Source of the DNA: Gluconobacter cadivus
Lineage (GTDB): Bacteria; Pseudomonadota; Alphaproteobacteria; Acetobacterales; Acetobacteraceae
NCBI RefSeq assembly: GCF_015244745.1
Contig: NZ_JABCQI010000010.1
Span: forward strand, 60,296 to 124,295
DNA length: 64,000 nucleotides
Direction of reading: 5' to 3'
Positions within the stretch are counted from its first letter, which is position 1. Every line of letters starts with the position of its first letter. This document shows, piece by piece, positions 9,310 to 19,124 of this stretch. The translations under genes and the position numbers were made by a program. The notes beneath the pieces were generated by a model. It made no database searches. It had not been told where the DNA came from and saw nothing but the letters and a program-made list of their open reading frames with translations.

Positions 9310-9326
9310 TTCACAAAACCTTCACA
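9310..9326. repeat. Direct repeat TTCACA with 11-bp period upstream of pit
   Basis: TTCACA (9310-9315) and TTCACA (9321-9326) are separated by AAACC, 75-90 bases upstream of the pit start. An 11-bp period is typical of OmpR/PhoB-type response-regulator sites, but the half-site does not match the PhoB consensus well. Confidence 0.35.
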
Positions 9327-9382
9327 GTCATAATCTGAAACACAACAATATACGGCCCTACTTTCAGCAGCAGAGTTCCAAG

Positions 9383-10249
9383 TCAGGGCACAAGGGCTTT
9401 CACCAGCGCCTTGAGGGCTTTCTGTGCGGCCTTCGACCCCCATTCCCGCAACAATTCACGCGCCTGTGGCTGCTTCGAGAGTGCTTCAGGCGTTTCCCGG
9501 ATCGGCGGCATGGCGCTGACATGATCCTTGATGTCGGGCGGAAGTGCCGGGAAAGGATCAATATTCACTAACTGCGTCAGCAGCGCCACGCTCGTAATAC
9601 GGCAGGTCGGACGATGGGTGTTCAGACACACATACGCCCCCGTGCCATTAACTGCGGGATCGTAAATCGCCTTCCACGTCACGGCAGGAACCGGAATACG
9701 GCCCTTTCCGATCGTCTGCATCTCATCCGGATCGTAACCCGGCCCTGTCACAACGAAGATTTCGCCTTCCTGTCGCGCCCAGCCCCTGACAGCACTTTCA
9801 ACGCCTTCCCACGGGCCACGATTCAGCTCTGCTGTCTGCGGGACGATATTGGACAGCAGGAATGATTCCTGCTGCGCCGTCAGGCCTGCTTCATCGCCAC
9901 TGGGAGTCATATGCCCCCGGTCATAGCCTGACGCCCGGTAATCGCTCAGAGTAGCGCGCATACTGAGGGGAAGACGCTCATCAGCAAAAAAATTGCCCTG
10001 CCGCCGCGTGCGATCCGCAATTTCCAGATTTTCTTCCGTCAAATCCTCGGCTGACCAGAGCGGCCCTTTGGTCGCTTCCGAAACAAGAACGGCATACCCG
10101 GAGTTACAGAGCTGAACGGTGCCGATCCGCGCCGTTTCCCGCAGGATGGCCGGAGGCTGCCCTTCTGCGAACAGGTCCGGACATGTCTCCGCTCTGGCCG
10201 ACATGGAAAACATCAGGGAGAGAATGGGAAGAGACAGAAAATATTTCAA
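9383..10249 (-). CDS. Secreted DNA/RNA non-specific endonuclease (NUC1 family)
   Basis: A 288-residue beta-beta-alpha-metal nuclease. The signal peptide (about residues 1-20, ending ARAE) predicts a periplasmic or secreted enzyme. The catalytic motif YDRGHMTPSGDEAG (around residues 113-126) has the His of the DRGH active site, and SNIVPQTAELNRGPWEGVES supplies the Asn and other residues that hold the Mg2+. The length is normal for the family. It probably digests external nucleic acid for nutrition or defence. It sits between the pit and cyclic-glucan synthase genes on the same strand without obvious co-function. Confidence 0.92.
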   Translation of the reverse strand: MKYFLSLPILSLMFSMSARAETCPDLFAEGQPPAILRETARIGTVQLCNSGYAVLVSEATKGPLWSAEDLTEENLEIADRTRRQGNFFADERLPLSMRATLSDYRASGYDRGHMTPSGDEAGLTAQQESFLLSNIVPQTAELNRGPWEGVESAVRGWARQEGEIFVVTGPGYDPDEMQTIGKGRIPVPAVTWKAIYDPAVNGTGAYVCLNTHRPTCRITSVALLTQLVNIDPFPALPPDIKDHVSAMPPIRETPEALSKQPQARELLREWGSKAAQKALKALVKALVP

Positions 10250-10329
10250 AAGCGGCCGGTCTCATGACGTCAGTTCCGGGAGCGGCCGGTGTTAATGAAT
10301 CAGGACGCTCCGCGCAACTGACTGATTTT

Positions 10330-13300
10330 TCAATTTCTTTTCATGACACACTCAATCAGATGGATTGCTCCATCATCCTCCAGAACAACCGGCTCTTCAC
10401 CTCCAAACAGTTTCCCGTTCTCTCGAATCTCCAACACGCCTCGGCTGATCCGATCCGGATTGCTCACCTCAATCCGATAGGTGGCTGTCTTCCAGCGCAG
10501 CATTACTTCAAAGCCCGGCCATTCCGGCGGAATGCAGGGCGAAAGAAACATTTTGCCGTCTTCGATCCGCACACCGAGCAGAACTTCCATTCCCACGCGC
10601 TGCATCCATCCTGCCGAGCCCGTATACCACGACCACCCGCCACGCCCGACATGCGGTGCTGCGGAATAAACATCAGCCGCCACGACATACGGCTCCAGCC
10701 TGTAACGCCCGGCTGCCGCCTCGTTCCGGGCGTGATGGACCGGATTGATGGTGGCAAACATCGCATGGGCCGTAGCGCCGTCTCCCAGCAGGGCCGTTGC
10801 CATGACGGTCCAGAGCGCCGCATGGGTATACTGACCGCCATTTTCCCGAACACCGGGCGGATAACCACGTATATAACCCGGGTCAGGTTCGGATTTATCG
10901 AAGGGCGGGGTCAGGACCATGATGATGCCGTCGTCCAGCCGCACAAGCTGCTCCCGCACCGCCTGCATGGCTACACGGGCGCGCTCAGGGTCTCCGATCC
11001 CGGAAATCACGGCCCAGGACTGTGCGATCGCATCAATCCGCCCTTCCCGGTTGAGATGACTGCCCAGCGGCGACCCGTCATCAAAATAGGCCCGGCAGTA
11101 CCACTCCCCGTCCCAGGCGTTCTCCAGCCCGGTCTTGAGTTCCTCAAGCGCTCGGTTCCATTTCTCCAGACGGCTCTGATCGCCCCGCGCTTCCGCATGG
11201 GGGATAAACGCTTTCAGCGCCGAGGACAGGAACCAACCAAGCCACACGCTTTCTCCCCGACCGGCTTCGCCGACACGATTCATCCCGTCATTCCAGTCGC
11301 CGGTGCCCATGAGAGGCAGGCCATGAGCGCCCCATGTCAGACTGTGGTCGAGCGCTAAAGCACAATGTTCGTAAAGCGAAGCCCGCTGTTCCGTCATTGA
11401 CGGCTGAAGGAAGCGTTCGTGCTCGTCATTGGCCAGAACAGGAGCGTCGAGGAAGGACAACTCCTCATCCAGAACGCTCCGATCGCCGCTAACCCGCACA
11501 TACTGTGCCACCGTAAAAGCCAGCCATGCGCAGTCGTCGGAAATGCGCGTCCGCACGCCATTGCCTTTCTGGGGCAGCCACCAGTGCTGAACATCGCCCT
11601 CCAAAAACTGACGCGATGCCGCGCGCAGCAGATGCTCCCGGACCAGTTCAGGCGCGGAGGTTACAAGCGACATCCCGTCCTGAAGCTGATCACGGAACCC
11701 GTACGCACCGCTCGCCTGATAGAACCCGGCCCGCGACCAGATGCGGCTCGACAGGGACTGATACAGCAACCACCCGTTGAGCATGATGTCCATCGCCCGA
11801 TCCGGAGTGCGGACCTGAATAGCGTCCGTAACAGAACGCCAACTCTGTTTCATGTCCTCCAGAACACTATCGAGATCCGCAGGCCGGTATTGCGCAATCA
11901 GTTTGCGGGCGTGCTCGATATTCTGTCCCTGCCCCAGAAGGAAGACGATGTCCGTCTCCTCCCCCGGCGCTAGAGTGATGACCGTCTGCAAGGCAACGCA
12001 AGGATCGACGCCCGCGCCAACAAGACCCGGAAGATCGGCTCCCCGGACAATCGCACGAGGGGCGGACAGACTTCCGTAACGTCCAAGAAATGCTGTCCGA
12101 TCATCCATGAAGGAGGTCTGACGCCCACCGAAATCTGCAAATGCCACACGATCGCCGAACGTATCTCCCCATACATTCCTGGCGAATATGGCACCGGTTT
12201 CTGCATCGGTTTCCGAGAATACAAAGGGTGCCGCAGACATCCGTGAGCGCCCGAGAACCCATTCCACATAGGCCGTTGCGCGCAGAGTCCGCGTCCGGGA
12301 GGTCTGATTCACCAGACGCAACCTTGAAATCCTGATCGGGTCTTCCCGTGGCACATACTGCACCATCGTACTAGCAATGCCGTCCGCGACACGCTCGAAC
12401 CGACTGTAACCGCGACCGTGATACGCAACATGAACCGCCGTTTCATCAGGGCAGACTGCCGCCACAGGCGACCAGAAAACCCGGCTCTCCTCATCGCACA
12501 GATAAAAAGCCTCTCCCGGCGGATTGCTGACCGGGTCGTTGCTCCAGGGCGTCAGCTGGTTCTCACGGCTATTTTCAGACCATGTATAGCTGCTGCCTTC
12601 CGCTGAGACCTGAAACCCGAAATGTGGATTTGAGATCACGTTGATCCACGGCGCCGGCGTGGTGCGACGTCCCTGCAGAATCACGGCATATTCCGTCCCC
12701 TCCGCCGTAAATCCTCCATATCCATTTGAAAGTTCAAGTTCCGGGAGGGCTGGAGCCTCGCCCGTAGCCCTGTAAGGCCGGAAGAACGTTTCCTTCCCCA
12801 AACCCGCCCTGTCCTGCCGGATCGTTTCCGCACGGGTGATCTGGTATTGTAGGCTCCCTCCCTTTCCGGGGAGGACCACACGCGCAGCGGAGAACAGAAG
12901 CTCCTTCACCACACCGGACATCAGGCTGCCCCGCAGCAGATGGACGCCCCCAGCCCCGCCGCCCACCGAGGACGATCTGACGAGCGTTTCGAGCGCCTGC
13001 TGAAGATCCTGTGCATAAGATGTCGGATGTTCGTTCAGGATGACCACATCCACGGCCAGCGCCTTGATCCGGAAATATTCCTGCGCCCTGAGCACCGTGC
13101 GGGCAAGCTCGAAGTCCTCGCTTTCACTCACGACAAGCAGCAGGATCGGCAGATCGCCCGACAGACCCTGACCCCACAGATCGGTTTGCCGCCCTGCTCC
13201 TCGTTTGATCCGCTCAGGAGAGGCCCGTAATGTCGGGCCTGCATAGAGCAGGAACCCTGCCAGCTTCTGGAACAGATCCGCTTGAGTGGGGCGAATGTCC

Positions 13301-16300
13301 AGATGCCGCAACTGAACCTGTGCATGTGTCCAGGCCAGCGTCAGAGCACGGTCGAGATCTGCTGCATCCTGATGCCGCTCAATGCTGTCCATCAGCGCCG
13401 CCCGCGTCGAGGCCACGATCGTCCAGAACGACACCCGACGGGTGGTCCGCGGCGGGAGCGCCAGCCTGCACCGCACAGCGAAGGCCGCATCCAGCACCGT
13501 ACCGGTACTACCGGAAAGTTCCGAAGCTCCCTGCAACGCAAGAGGTGCCCGAAGATCGCGACCCCGGCCCACAAACCGTGCGCGGTCCGTCTCGATGGAG
13601 AGGGTTCCACCTCCGACCACCAGACAGGCAGCCCAGATTTCCTGCTCCCCCGGACTGCGACGACGGCGCGTGGCGATAATAGCGCGCTGCGAGGGAAGAT
13701 ATTCCGTCTGCACGAACATTCGAGCGAAAGCGGGATGGGCAAGGTCCGTCTCAGGCGGGCACAGCGCCAGTTCGACATAAGACGTCACTTCGATCTCAAC
13801 AGTCGCCAGACCTGTATTTCGGACGGAAACCCGACGCAGTTCCGCATCATCTTCCGCAGAGACCAGCACATCCATCGTCGTCGTCAGTTCGCCATCTTGC
13901 CGCAGATAGGTGGCACGGTCCTCACGGAACTCGACGCTGCACTGGTCCGCCGGAACCCCACAGGGCTGGAAACCGGCGGACCACACACGGCCACGTCCGA
14001 TGTCGCGGAGATAGACATACGATCCCCAGTTATCGAGCGTCCCATCTTCACGCCAGCGCGTCACCGCCTGCCCGTTCCAGCGACTGTAGCCGGAGCCTGC
14101 AGCGGTCAGCATGACGCTGTAGTGGCCATTGGAGAGAAGATGCGTGACGGGAGGCGCCTCCACATCCAGCGTGATCTGACGCCCACCGGGAGCCTGTCCC
14201 GTAGAGGCCGGTGGTGGGAGCAGTTTCTCTTCCTTCAGCGGACGCGTTATGGCCCCGCCGATCGGCGCGCGTTCCTGAAGCAGAAGTTCGGCGGCCCCCA
14301 TCATAGGCTCCGCATGAAACCGCCTGCGCATGATTCCATCCAGAATCGTATCGGCAAACGCCAGAATGGACATGCCCTGATGATGCGCCATGTAAGAGCG
14401 GATGATCGCAGGATTTTCTCCGGGCCGCAGACGCTCTTTCGTATAGTCCAGAGCCTCGTAGAACCCGAACGCTCCTTGTGCTCCGAGGGCCTCCAGACGG
14501 GTGAAATTCGCCACGGCCTTGCGGGCATTCACCATAGTGGCCAGCGCCGTCGCATAAGGGGCGATCACGAGGTTCTGGGCAAGCCCCCGCTTCATCCCAA
14601 GACCCGGCACGCCGAAATTGGAATACTGGTAATTATAGTCCAGATCCCGTGCGTTATAAGCGGATTCCGAGATGCCCCAGGGCGTTTCGCGCGCCTGTCC
14701 ATATTCGATCTGACGCCTGACGATCTGTCGGCTGGTCCCTTCCAGAAGACTGTCGAACGGTGCCGCCATAACCAGAGACGGCATAAGATATTCGAACATG
14801 GAGCCTGACCACGACACAAGCGCCTCGCCCCGCGCGACGGCGGCAACAGGCCGCCCGAGCCGGAACCAGTCCCGGGCAGGAACATCGCCTTTCGCAATCG
14901 CAAAGAACGAAGCGAGCCGCGCCTCAGACGCAAGCAGATCGTAGCAGTTGTCGTCGAGAACGCCGTCATTGACGACATACCCGATCGACAGCAACCCGCG
15001 CTCGCGGTTGCGAAGGAAGCCGAACTCCATATCAAGCGCCATGGTCCGGGCCTGCTCCGCCAGTTCCCGCAACAATCTAGCTGTCTGAAGTCCAGTAGTG
15101 CCGTCTCTCTGATCGCTGCGAATAGCGTTCTGGGCAGCCTGCAACCAAAACAGGACACTCTCGGCCCCTCCTGCCAGAATGATATCCCTGTCAGCCGTTT
15201 TCTGTCCCCTTGTTCCGTTCAGGGACTGCACTGCTTCTCCCGCACGCGCGACAAGAGCCATCAGTTTTTGTTCGACGAAAATCTGACCGGCAGCATTTTC
15301 CAGCAACTCATGCAGCAACGACCGGATATCCTGCGCGATGCCGCTCGTGCGCAAGGCATTGCCACTAGCCGCCAGTTCCTCCTGCGCCAGAGCCAGAGCG
15401 TCCTGAACACCCTGCCTCCAGCCGTCAGGCGAACGGCCCTTATGCTCCCATTCCATAAAGGTCCGGCCCAGCGTGATCAGATGGCCCGCCAGATTGCCGC
15501 TATCCACGGTCGAGACATACACTGGCGCAAGAACGGAAAGGTCTTCCGTGCTGTACCAGTTATAGAAATGGCCGCGATACTTTGGCAGGCGTGCCATCGT
15601 CGCAAGCGTTTCTTGCACCCGCTCCACGGCTTCCGCCATGCCGATCCAGCCAAAATCATGCGCGGCAACAACGCACAGGAGATACAGTCCCATATTCGTG
15701 GGCGACGTTCTGCGTGCGAGCAGGGCGGCGGGCTCTTCCTGAAAATTGTCAGGCGGGAGGAAATGATCCGATTCTGTGACGAAGGTTTCGAAATACTTCC
15801 ATGTCCTCCGTCCTTGAAGGCGCAAAACAGCCGTCTCGTCCGCTGTTGCCTCAAGCCTGCGGGCAGAAACACTGTACTGGCTCGCCTTCCACGCGAAGAC
15901 CGGCGACAGCATCCAGACACAGGCAAATGGCAGCATCACAAGCCACACAAGGGGCGCCATCAGAGGCATCAGAACAAAGGCAAAAGCGCCGAGAAGGATG
16001 GCTCCTCCCATCTGGCGCACATATCCCATCAGGCTTTCCCGCGGCGCCTCGGCAGCCTGCGCCGCCGTTACCCATTGCAGAAGATGCCTGCGCGTGACGA
16101 ACACCCTTGCAAGCGTTCGGACGATCGCATCGCCCATCAGGCAGGCCTGATCGGCCAGAAACACCAGACAGAGCGCGGTGGTCAGGACAGTCCGCTTCAG
16201 GTCTGTGCCGAGCAAGGCCAGATAACTGTCAAGCGTCTCTCCCTGCCGGACGCGAAACGCGTCAATCACCAGCGGCAGAGTGGCTGGAATGGCAACGGTT

Positions 16301-18924
16301 GCGACAATGCACATCGTCCAGACGAAGGCATCATGTCCTCCCAGCATCCATCCTGCGAACAGGGCTGCGACGGCCATGGGTGCGGACAGACTACGCCTCA
16401 GGTTATCCAGCATTTTCCAGCGCGCGATACCCGTCATGGGCGTTGAGCGTCTACCGATCGTCGGAAGCCACCCCATCCATGAAAAAATCCATGGCAGTAG
16501 CTGCCAGTCCCCCCGTGCCCACCGGTGCAGACGGGATGCCGAAACCAGATAGTCCGTCGGAAATTCTTCAATGACCTCTATATCGGTCACAAGCCCGGCG
16601 CGGGCGAAGACGCCTTCAAACAGATCGTGACTCAGCAGCGTTCCCTCAGGCACCCGTCCGTCCAACGCAGCCTCGAAGGCATCGATGTCGTAGATTCCTT
16701 TCCCGGCAAACGACCCTTCTGAAAACATGTCCTGATACAGATCCGACACAGCGGCGGTGTAGGGCTCGATTCCGTTCGGGCTGGAAAAAACCCTCTGAAA
16801 CAGTGTGCTGCTTCGCGCCTTAGGCAGCGAAGGTGTGACACGTGGTTGAAGGATGCCGTAGCCCTCCACGACAGCCCCGCGTTCCGGGTCGAAACTCGCC
16901 CTGTTCAGAGGATGCCCCAGTTTGCCGACCAGACGCCGGACCACCTCGTAAGGCAGGCGCGTGTCGCTATCGAGCGTTACGACATATCGCACGCCTTCTG
17001 GAATCCGCTGCCCCGAAAGCGGCATGAAACTCGTATCCTGCGCCCCACGCAGAAGACGGTTCAGTTCATGCAGCTTGCCACGCTTACGTTCCCAGCCAAT
17101 CCATTTCCCTTCGCCTTCAGACCATTTTCTACGACGATGGAGCAGCAGGAAACGGTTCGGAGCACCATCAACGGCCCCGTCGGTCCGTCCATAGATCCGG
17201 TTCAGTCGCTCAATGCCCTGTACGGCCTGCTCCAGCAGGTCTTCATCCCCTGCGCGGTGTTCGGAAGACCAATCCGTCCAGTCCGTCAAAAGCGCAAAAA
17301 AGATATCTCCGTCACGGCTGGCGAGATAATGTTTTTCAAGCCGATCAACCATTTCCCCGACAGCCTGCCGGTGCGTCAGAAGGGTCGGCACCACGACCAT
17401 CGTCCTCAGTTCCGCCGGGATACCCTGTTTGAGTTCAAGCGCCGGAAGTTCTGAAACCGTAATAGCCCACATCAGAAAACGGTTCATTCCGGAAACCACG
17501 GCATCGGATGCCGGGATGAATCCCAAAATGAGCAGAAGCAGGAATGCCCGTCCCGGTAGATAGTCGTTCATGAGCGACAGAAACGCAGCCAGCAGCAGAA
17601 GTGTCAGAAGCGTAACGGCAATACTGTAGCCGGTAATCCCAAGCTGACGGCTGATCTTCCCGACCTGAACCCGCAGCGGCGCGCGAAATCCCAGTTCCTG
17701 CTCAAGAGCGGAACGCCCCTCCGCAATCAGGTAATATCCGGGATCAGCACGCCGTGGCTCCGCAGATTGCTCGACACGGGCATTCTGCGCTTTTGCAACT
17801 GCCAGACTGGCAATATCGCACTCTGTAAACCGCGATCCTTTAGCGAGTTTTTCAACAGCCCGGCAGTAGAGGTGGCGCGTCGTCAGATCCATCCCGGCAA
17901 ATTCGCCATGAGCCGCCAATATTCTACTGACAAGACTGACATCCTCGACCAGATCGTTCCAGTCGGTCGTCGTCATCAACCGGATACTGTTGATAATGTT
18001 ACGAATTGTCGCGTTCAGGCCGCCCTGTTCCTGCATTTCCTCATGAACGAGCGTCTCCAGATCCGTTCCTTTTTCCTGGAGCACGCCATCAAGCCAAAGA
18101 AAAGCAGGGTCTTTCTGCGGATCATGCCCCCGTAGACGATGGGCGAACTGAACAAGAAAAGCGCGCGAGAGCGTGTGGATCTCAACCCCAGCGAGAAGCT
18201 GCATAATCTGCGGACCATTGACGCCCCTGTTTTCCGTCAGCGCATCGACAAGAGTATCGGCCCTCTCCCGCGCCTTCAGGTCAGCGCTGATTTTTTGTGA
18301 AATACGCCGCAGGTTTTCAATCAAAACGATACGAATATTGATCGGAACGGCCCAGAGTTCCCGGATCAGCAGAGGCTGGGTCTTCTGGTAGGTTTCCAGA
18401 AACTCGCGGATCGTTTCTGAGCTGATATGACTGTCCGTATGCGCCACCAGCGCCCATGCGATTTCGAAAACGCGGGGTAGTCCGGCAAACGCGCCATCCA
18501 CAAGTTTGGGGAGGTCACGGTAATATCCGACAGGCAGCTCAATCTTGATGGTCTGGATCTGCATATCCATGAGATAATAGTTGTCGATCAGCCATTCAGC
18601 GGCAGGCGTCAGCTGCTTTCCCTGCTCCGATGCGTGGGACAGGACAATATTGGCGTCCTGCAACACCCGCGCATTGTCGTTCAGACGAGCAATGAGCGGG
18701 CTGCCATGAGTACCAGACCCGATCCGGGCATGGGAGACTGCCAGACTGTAAGCATGCGTGCGCATCCGTTCCAGACCGAACAGGTCTGCCCGAATGGGGT
18801 TTTCGTTCGCCCAGCAGCTACGCGAATGCGCGTTGGCTTTCAGCGCGCCGGGGAGATAAGAGGACACCGATGCGAGTGATGCCCGAAGTCTAAACATTTG
18901 TGTTCTGATCGACATCTTTACCAT
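10330..18924 (-). CDS. ndvB: Cyclic beta-1,2-glucan synthase (NdvB type, GT84-GH94)
   Basis: One frame of about 2,864 residues, close to rhizobial NdvB (~2,830). The enzyme starts on a protein primer, extends a beta-1,2-glucan, then trims and cyclises it for the periplasm. Visible in order: an N-terminal region with NPIRADLFGLERMRTHA; membrane helices near residues 430-480; a GT84 glycosyltransferase with VVTLDSDTRLPYEVV near residue 650; more helices near 820-1000; glucoamylase-like and repeated beta-sandwich parts; and a C-terminal GH94 phosphorylase domain with GTGDWNDGM near residue 2540. The ATG at 18924 has GGAG 6 bases upstream, so it is preferred to the ATG at 18930. No exporter (NdvA) or decorating enzyme lies nearby. 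Confidence 0.93.
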   Translation of the reverse strand: MVKMSIRTQMFRLRASLASVSSYLPGALKANAHSRSCWANENPIRADLFGLERMRTHAYSLAVSHARIGSGTHGSPLIARLNDNARVLQDANIVLSHASEQGKQLTPAAEWLIDNYYLMDMQIQTIKIELPVGYYRDLPKLVDGAFAGLPRVFEIAWALVAHTDSHISSETIREFLETYQKTQPLLIRELWAVPINIRIVLIENLRRISQKISADLKARERADTLVDALTENRGVNGPQIMQLLAGVEIHTLSRAFLVQFAHRLRGHDPQKDPAFLWLDGVLQEKGTDLETLVHEEMQEQGGLNATIRNIINSIRLMTTTDWNDLVEDVSLVSRILAAHGEFAGMDLTTRHLYCRAVEKLAKGSRFTECDIASLAVAKAQNARVEQSAEPRRADPGYYLIAEGRSALEQELGFRAPLRVQVGKISRQLGITGYSIAVTLLTLLLLAAFLSLMNDYLPGRAFLLLLILGFIPASDAVVSGMNRFLMWAITVSELPALELKQGIPAELRTMVVVPTLLTHRQAVGEMVDRLEKHYLASRDGDIFFALLTDWTDWSSEHRAGDEDLLEQAVQGIERLNRIYGRTDGAVDGAPNRFLLLHRRRKWSEGEGKWIGWERKRGKLHELNRLLRGAQDTSFMPLSGQRIPEGVRYVVTLDSDTRLPYEVVRRLVGKLGHPLNRASFDPERGAVVEGYGILQPRVTPSLPKARSSTLFQRVFSSPNGIEPYTAAVSDLYQDMFSEGSFAGKGIYDIDAFEAALDGRVPEGTLLSHDLFEGVFARAGLVTDIEVIEEFPTDYLVSASRLHRWARGDWQLLPWIFSWMGWLPTIGRRSTPMTGIARWKMLDNLRRSLSAPMAVAALFAGWMLGGHDAFVWTMCIVATVAIPATLPLVIDAFRVRQGETLDSYLALLGTDLKRTVLTTALCLVFLADQACLMGDAIVRTLARVFVTRRHLLQWVTAAQAAEAPRESLMGYVRQMGGAILLGAFAFVLMPLMAPLVWLVMLPFACVWMLSPVFAWKASQYSVSARRLEATADETAVLRLQGRRTWKYFETFVTESDHFLPPDNFQEEPAALLARRTSPTNMGLYLLCVVAAHDFGWIGMAEAVERVQETLATMARLPKYRGHFYNWYSTEDLSVLAPVYVSTVDSGNLAGHLITLGRTFMEWEHKGRSPDGWRQGVQDALALAQEELAASGNALRTSGIAQDIRSLLHELLENAAGQIFVEQKLMALVARAGEAVQSLNGTRGQKTADRDIILAGGAESVLFWLQAAQNAIRSDQRDGTTGLQTARLLRELAEQARTMALDMEFGFLRNRERGLLSIGYVVNDGVLDDNCYDLLASEARLASFFAIAKGDVPARDWFRLGRPVAAVARGEALVSWSGSMFEYLMPSLVMAAPFDSLLEGTSRQIVRRQIEYGQARETPWGISESAYNARDLDYNYQYSNFGVPGLGMKRGLAQNLVIAPYATALATMVNARKAVANFTRLEALGAQGAFGFYEALDYTKERLRPGENPAIIRSYMAHHQGMSILAFADTILDGIMRRRFHAEPMMGAAELLLQERAPIGGAITRPLKEEKLLPPPASTGQAPGGRQITLDVEAPPVTHLLSNGHYSVMLTAAGSGYSRWNGQAVTRWREDGTLDNWGSYVYLRDIGRGRVWSAGFQPCGVPADQCSVEFREDRATYLRQDGELTTTMDVLVSAEDDAELRRVSVRNTGLATVEIEVTSYVELALCPPETDLAHPAFARMFVQTEYLPSQRAIIATRRRRSPGEQEIWAACLVVGGGTLSIETDRARFVGRGRDLRAPLALQGASELSGSTGTVLDAAFAVRCRLALPPRTTRRVSFWTIVASTRAALMDSIERHQDAADLDRALTLAWTHAQVQLRHLDIRPTQADLFQKLAGFLLYAGPTLRASPERIKRGAGRQTDLWGQGLSGDLPILLLVVSESEDFELARTVLRAQEYFRIKALAVDVVILNEHPTSYAQDLQQALETLVRSSSVGGGAGGVHLLRGSLMSGVVKELLFSAARVVLPGKGGSLQYQITRAETIRQDRAGLGKETFFRPYRATGEAPALPELELSNGYGGFTAEGTEYAVILQGRRTTPAPWINVISNPHFGFQVSAEGSSYTWSENSRENQLTPWSNDPVSNPPGEAFYLCDEESRVFWSPVAAVCPDETAVHVAYHGRGYSRFERVADGIASTMVQYVPREDPIRISRLRLVNQTSRTRTLRATAYVEWVLGRSRMSAAPFVFSETDAETGAIFARNVWGDTFGDRVAFADFGGRQTSFMDDRTAFLGRYGSLSAPRAIVRGADLPGLVGAGVDPCVALQTVITLAPGEETDIVFLLGQGQNIEHARKLIAQYRPADLDSVLEDMKQSWRSVTDAIQVRTPDRAMDIMLNGWLLYQSLSSRIWSRAGFYQASGAYGFRDQLQDGMSLVTSAPELVREHLLRAASRQFLEGDVQHWWLPQKGNGVRTRISDDCAWLAFTVAQYVRVSGDRSVLDEELSFLDAPVLANDEHERFLQPSMTEQRASLYEHCALALDHSLTWGAHGLPLMGTGDWNDGMNRVGEAGRGESVWLGWFLSSALKAFIPHAEARGDQSRLEKWNRALEELKTGLENAWDGEWYCRAYFDDGSPLGSHLNREGRIDAIAQSWAVISGIGDPERARVAMQAVREQLVRLDDGIIMVLTPPFDKSEPDPGYIRGYPPGVRENGGQYTHAALWTVMATALLGDGATAHAMFATINPVHHARNEAAAGRYRLEPYVVAADVYSAAPHVGRGGWSWYTGSAGWMQRVGMEVLLGVRIEDGKMFLSPCIPPEWPGFEVMLRWKTATYRIEVSNPDRISRGVLEIRENGKLFGGEEPVVLEDDGAIHLIECVMKRN

Positions 18925-19124
18925 CCCCATCTCCGGAAAAGGAGACTCATCCAGACGCCTGAAACCGGATTGAGAAAGCTGTCTTCAGCAACAGGTTCTT
19001 GTTATTTCTTTTATGACTGATCACGTTTCCTTGCTGTTAAGGAAACGCCTGGTAAAAACTGCCAATGTTTGAGAGCGTTATTAGCGATACTTCAGAACTA
19101 CCCGACTGCGGAGATGACAAAACA

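Noticed and set aside
16107..17454. Long plus-strand open frames opposite the cyclic-glucan synthase gene (also 13282-14808 and 15268-16446)
   Set aside because: They are rich in Arg, His, Pro and Gln as expected of antisense shadows in a GC-rich gene, with no domains. The minus-strand gene is continuous and recognisable.
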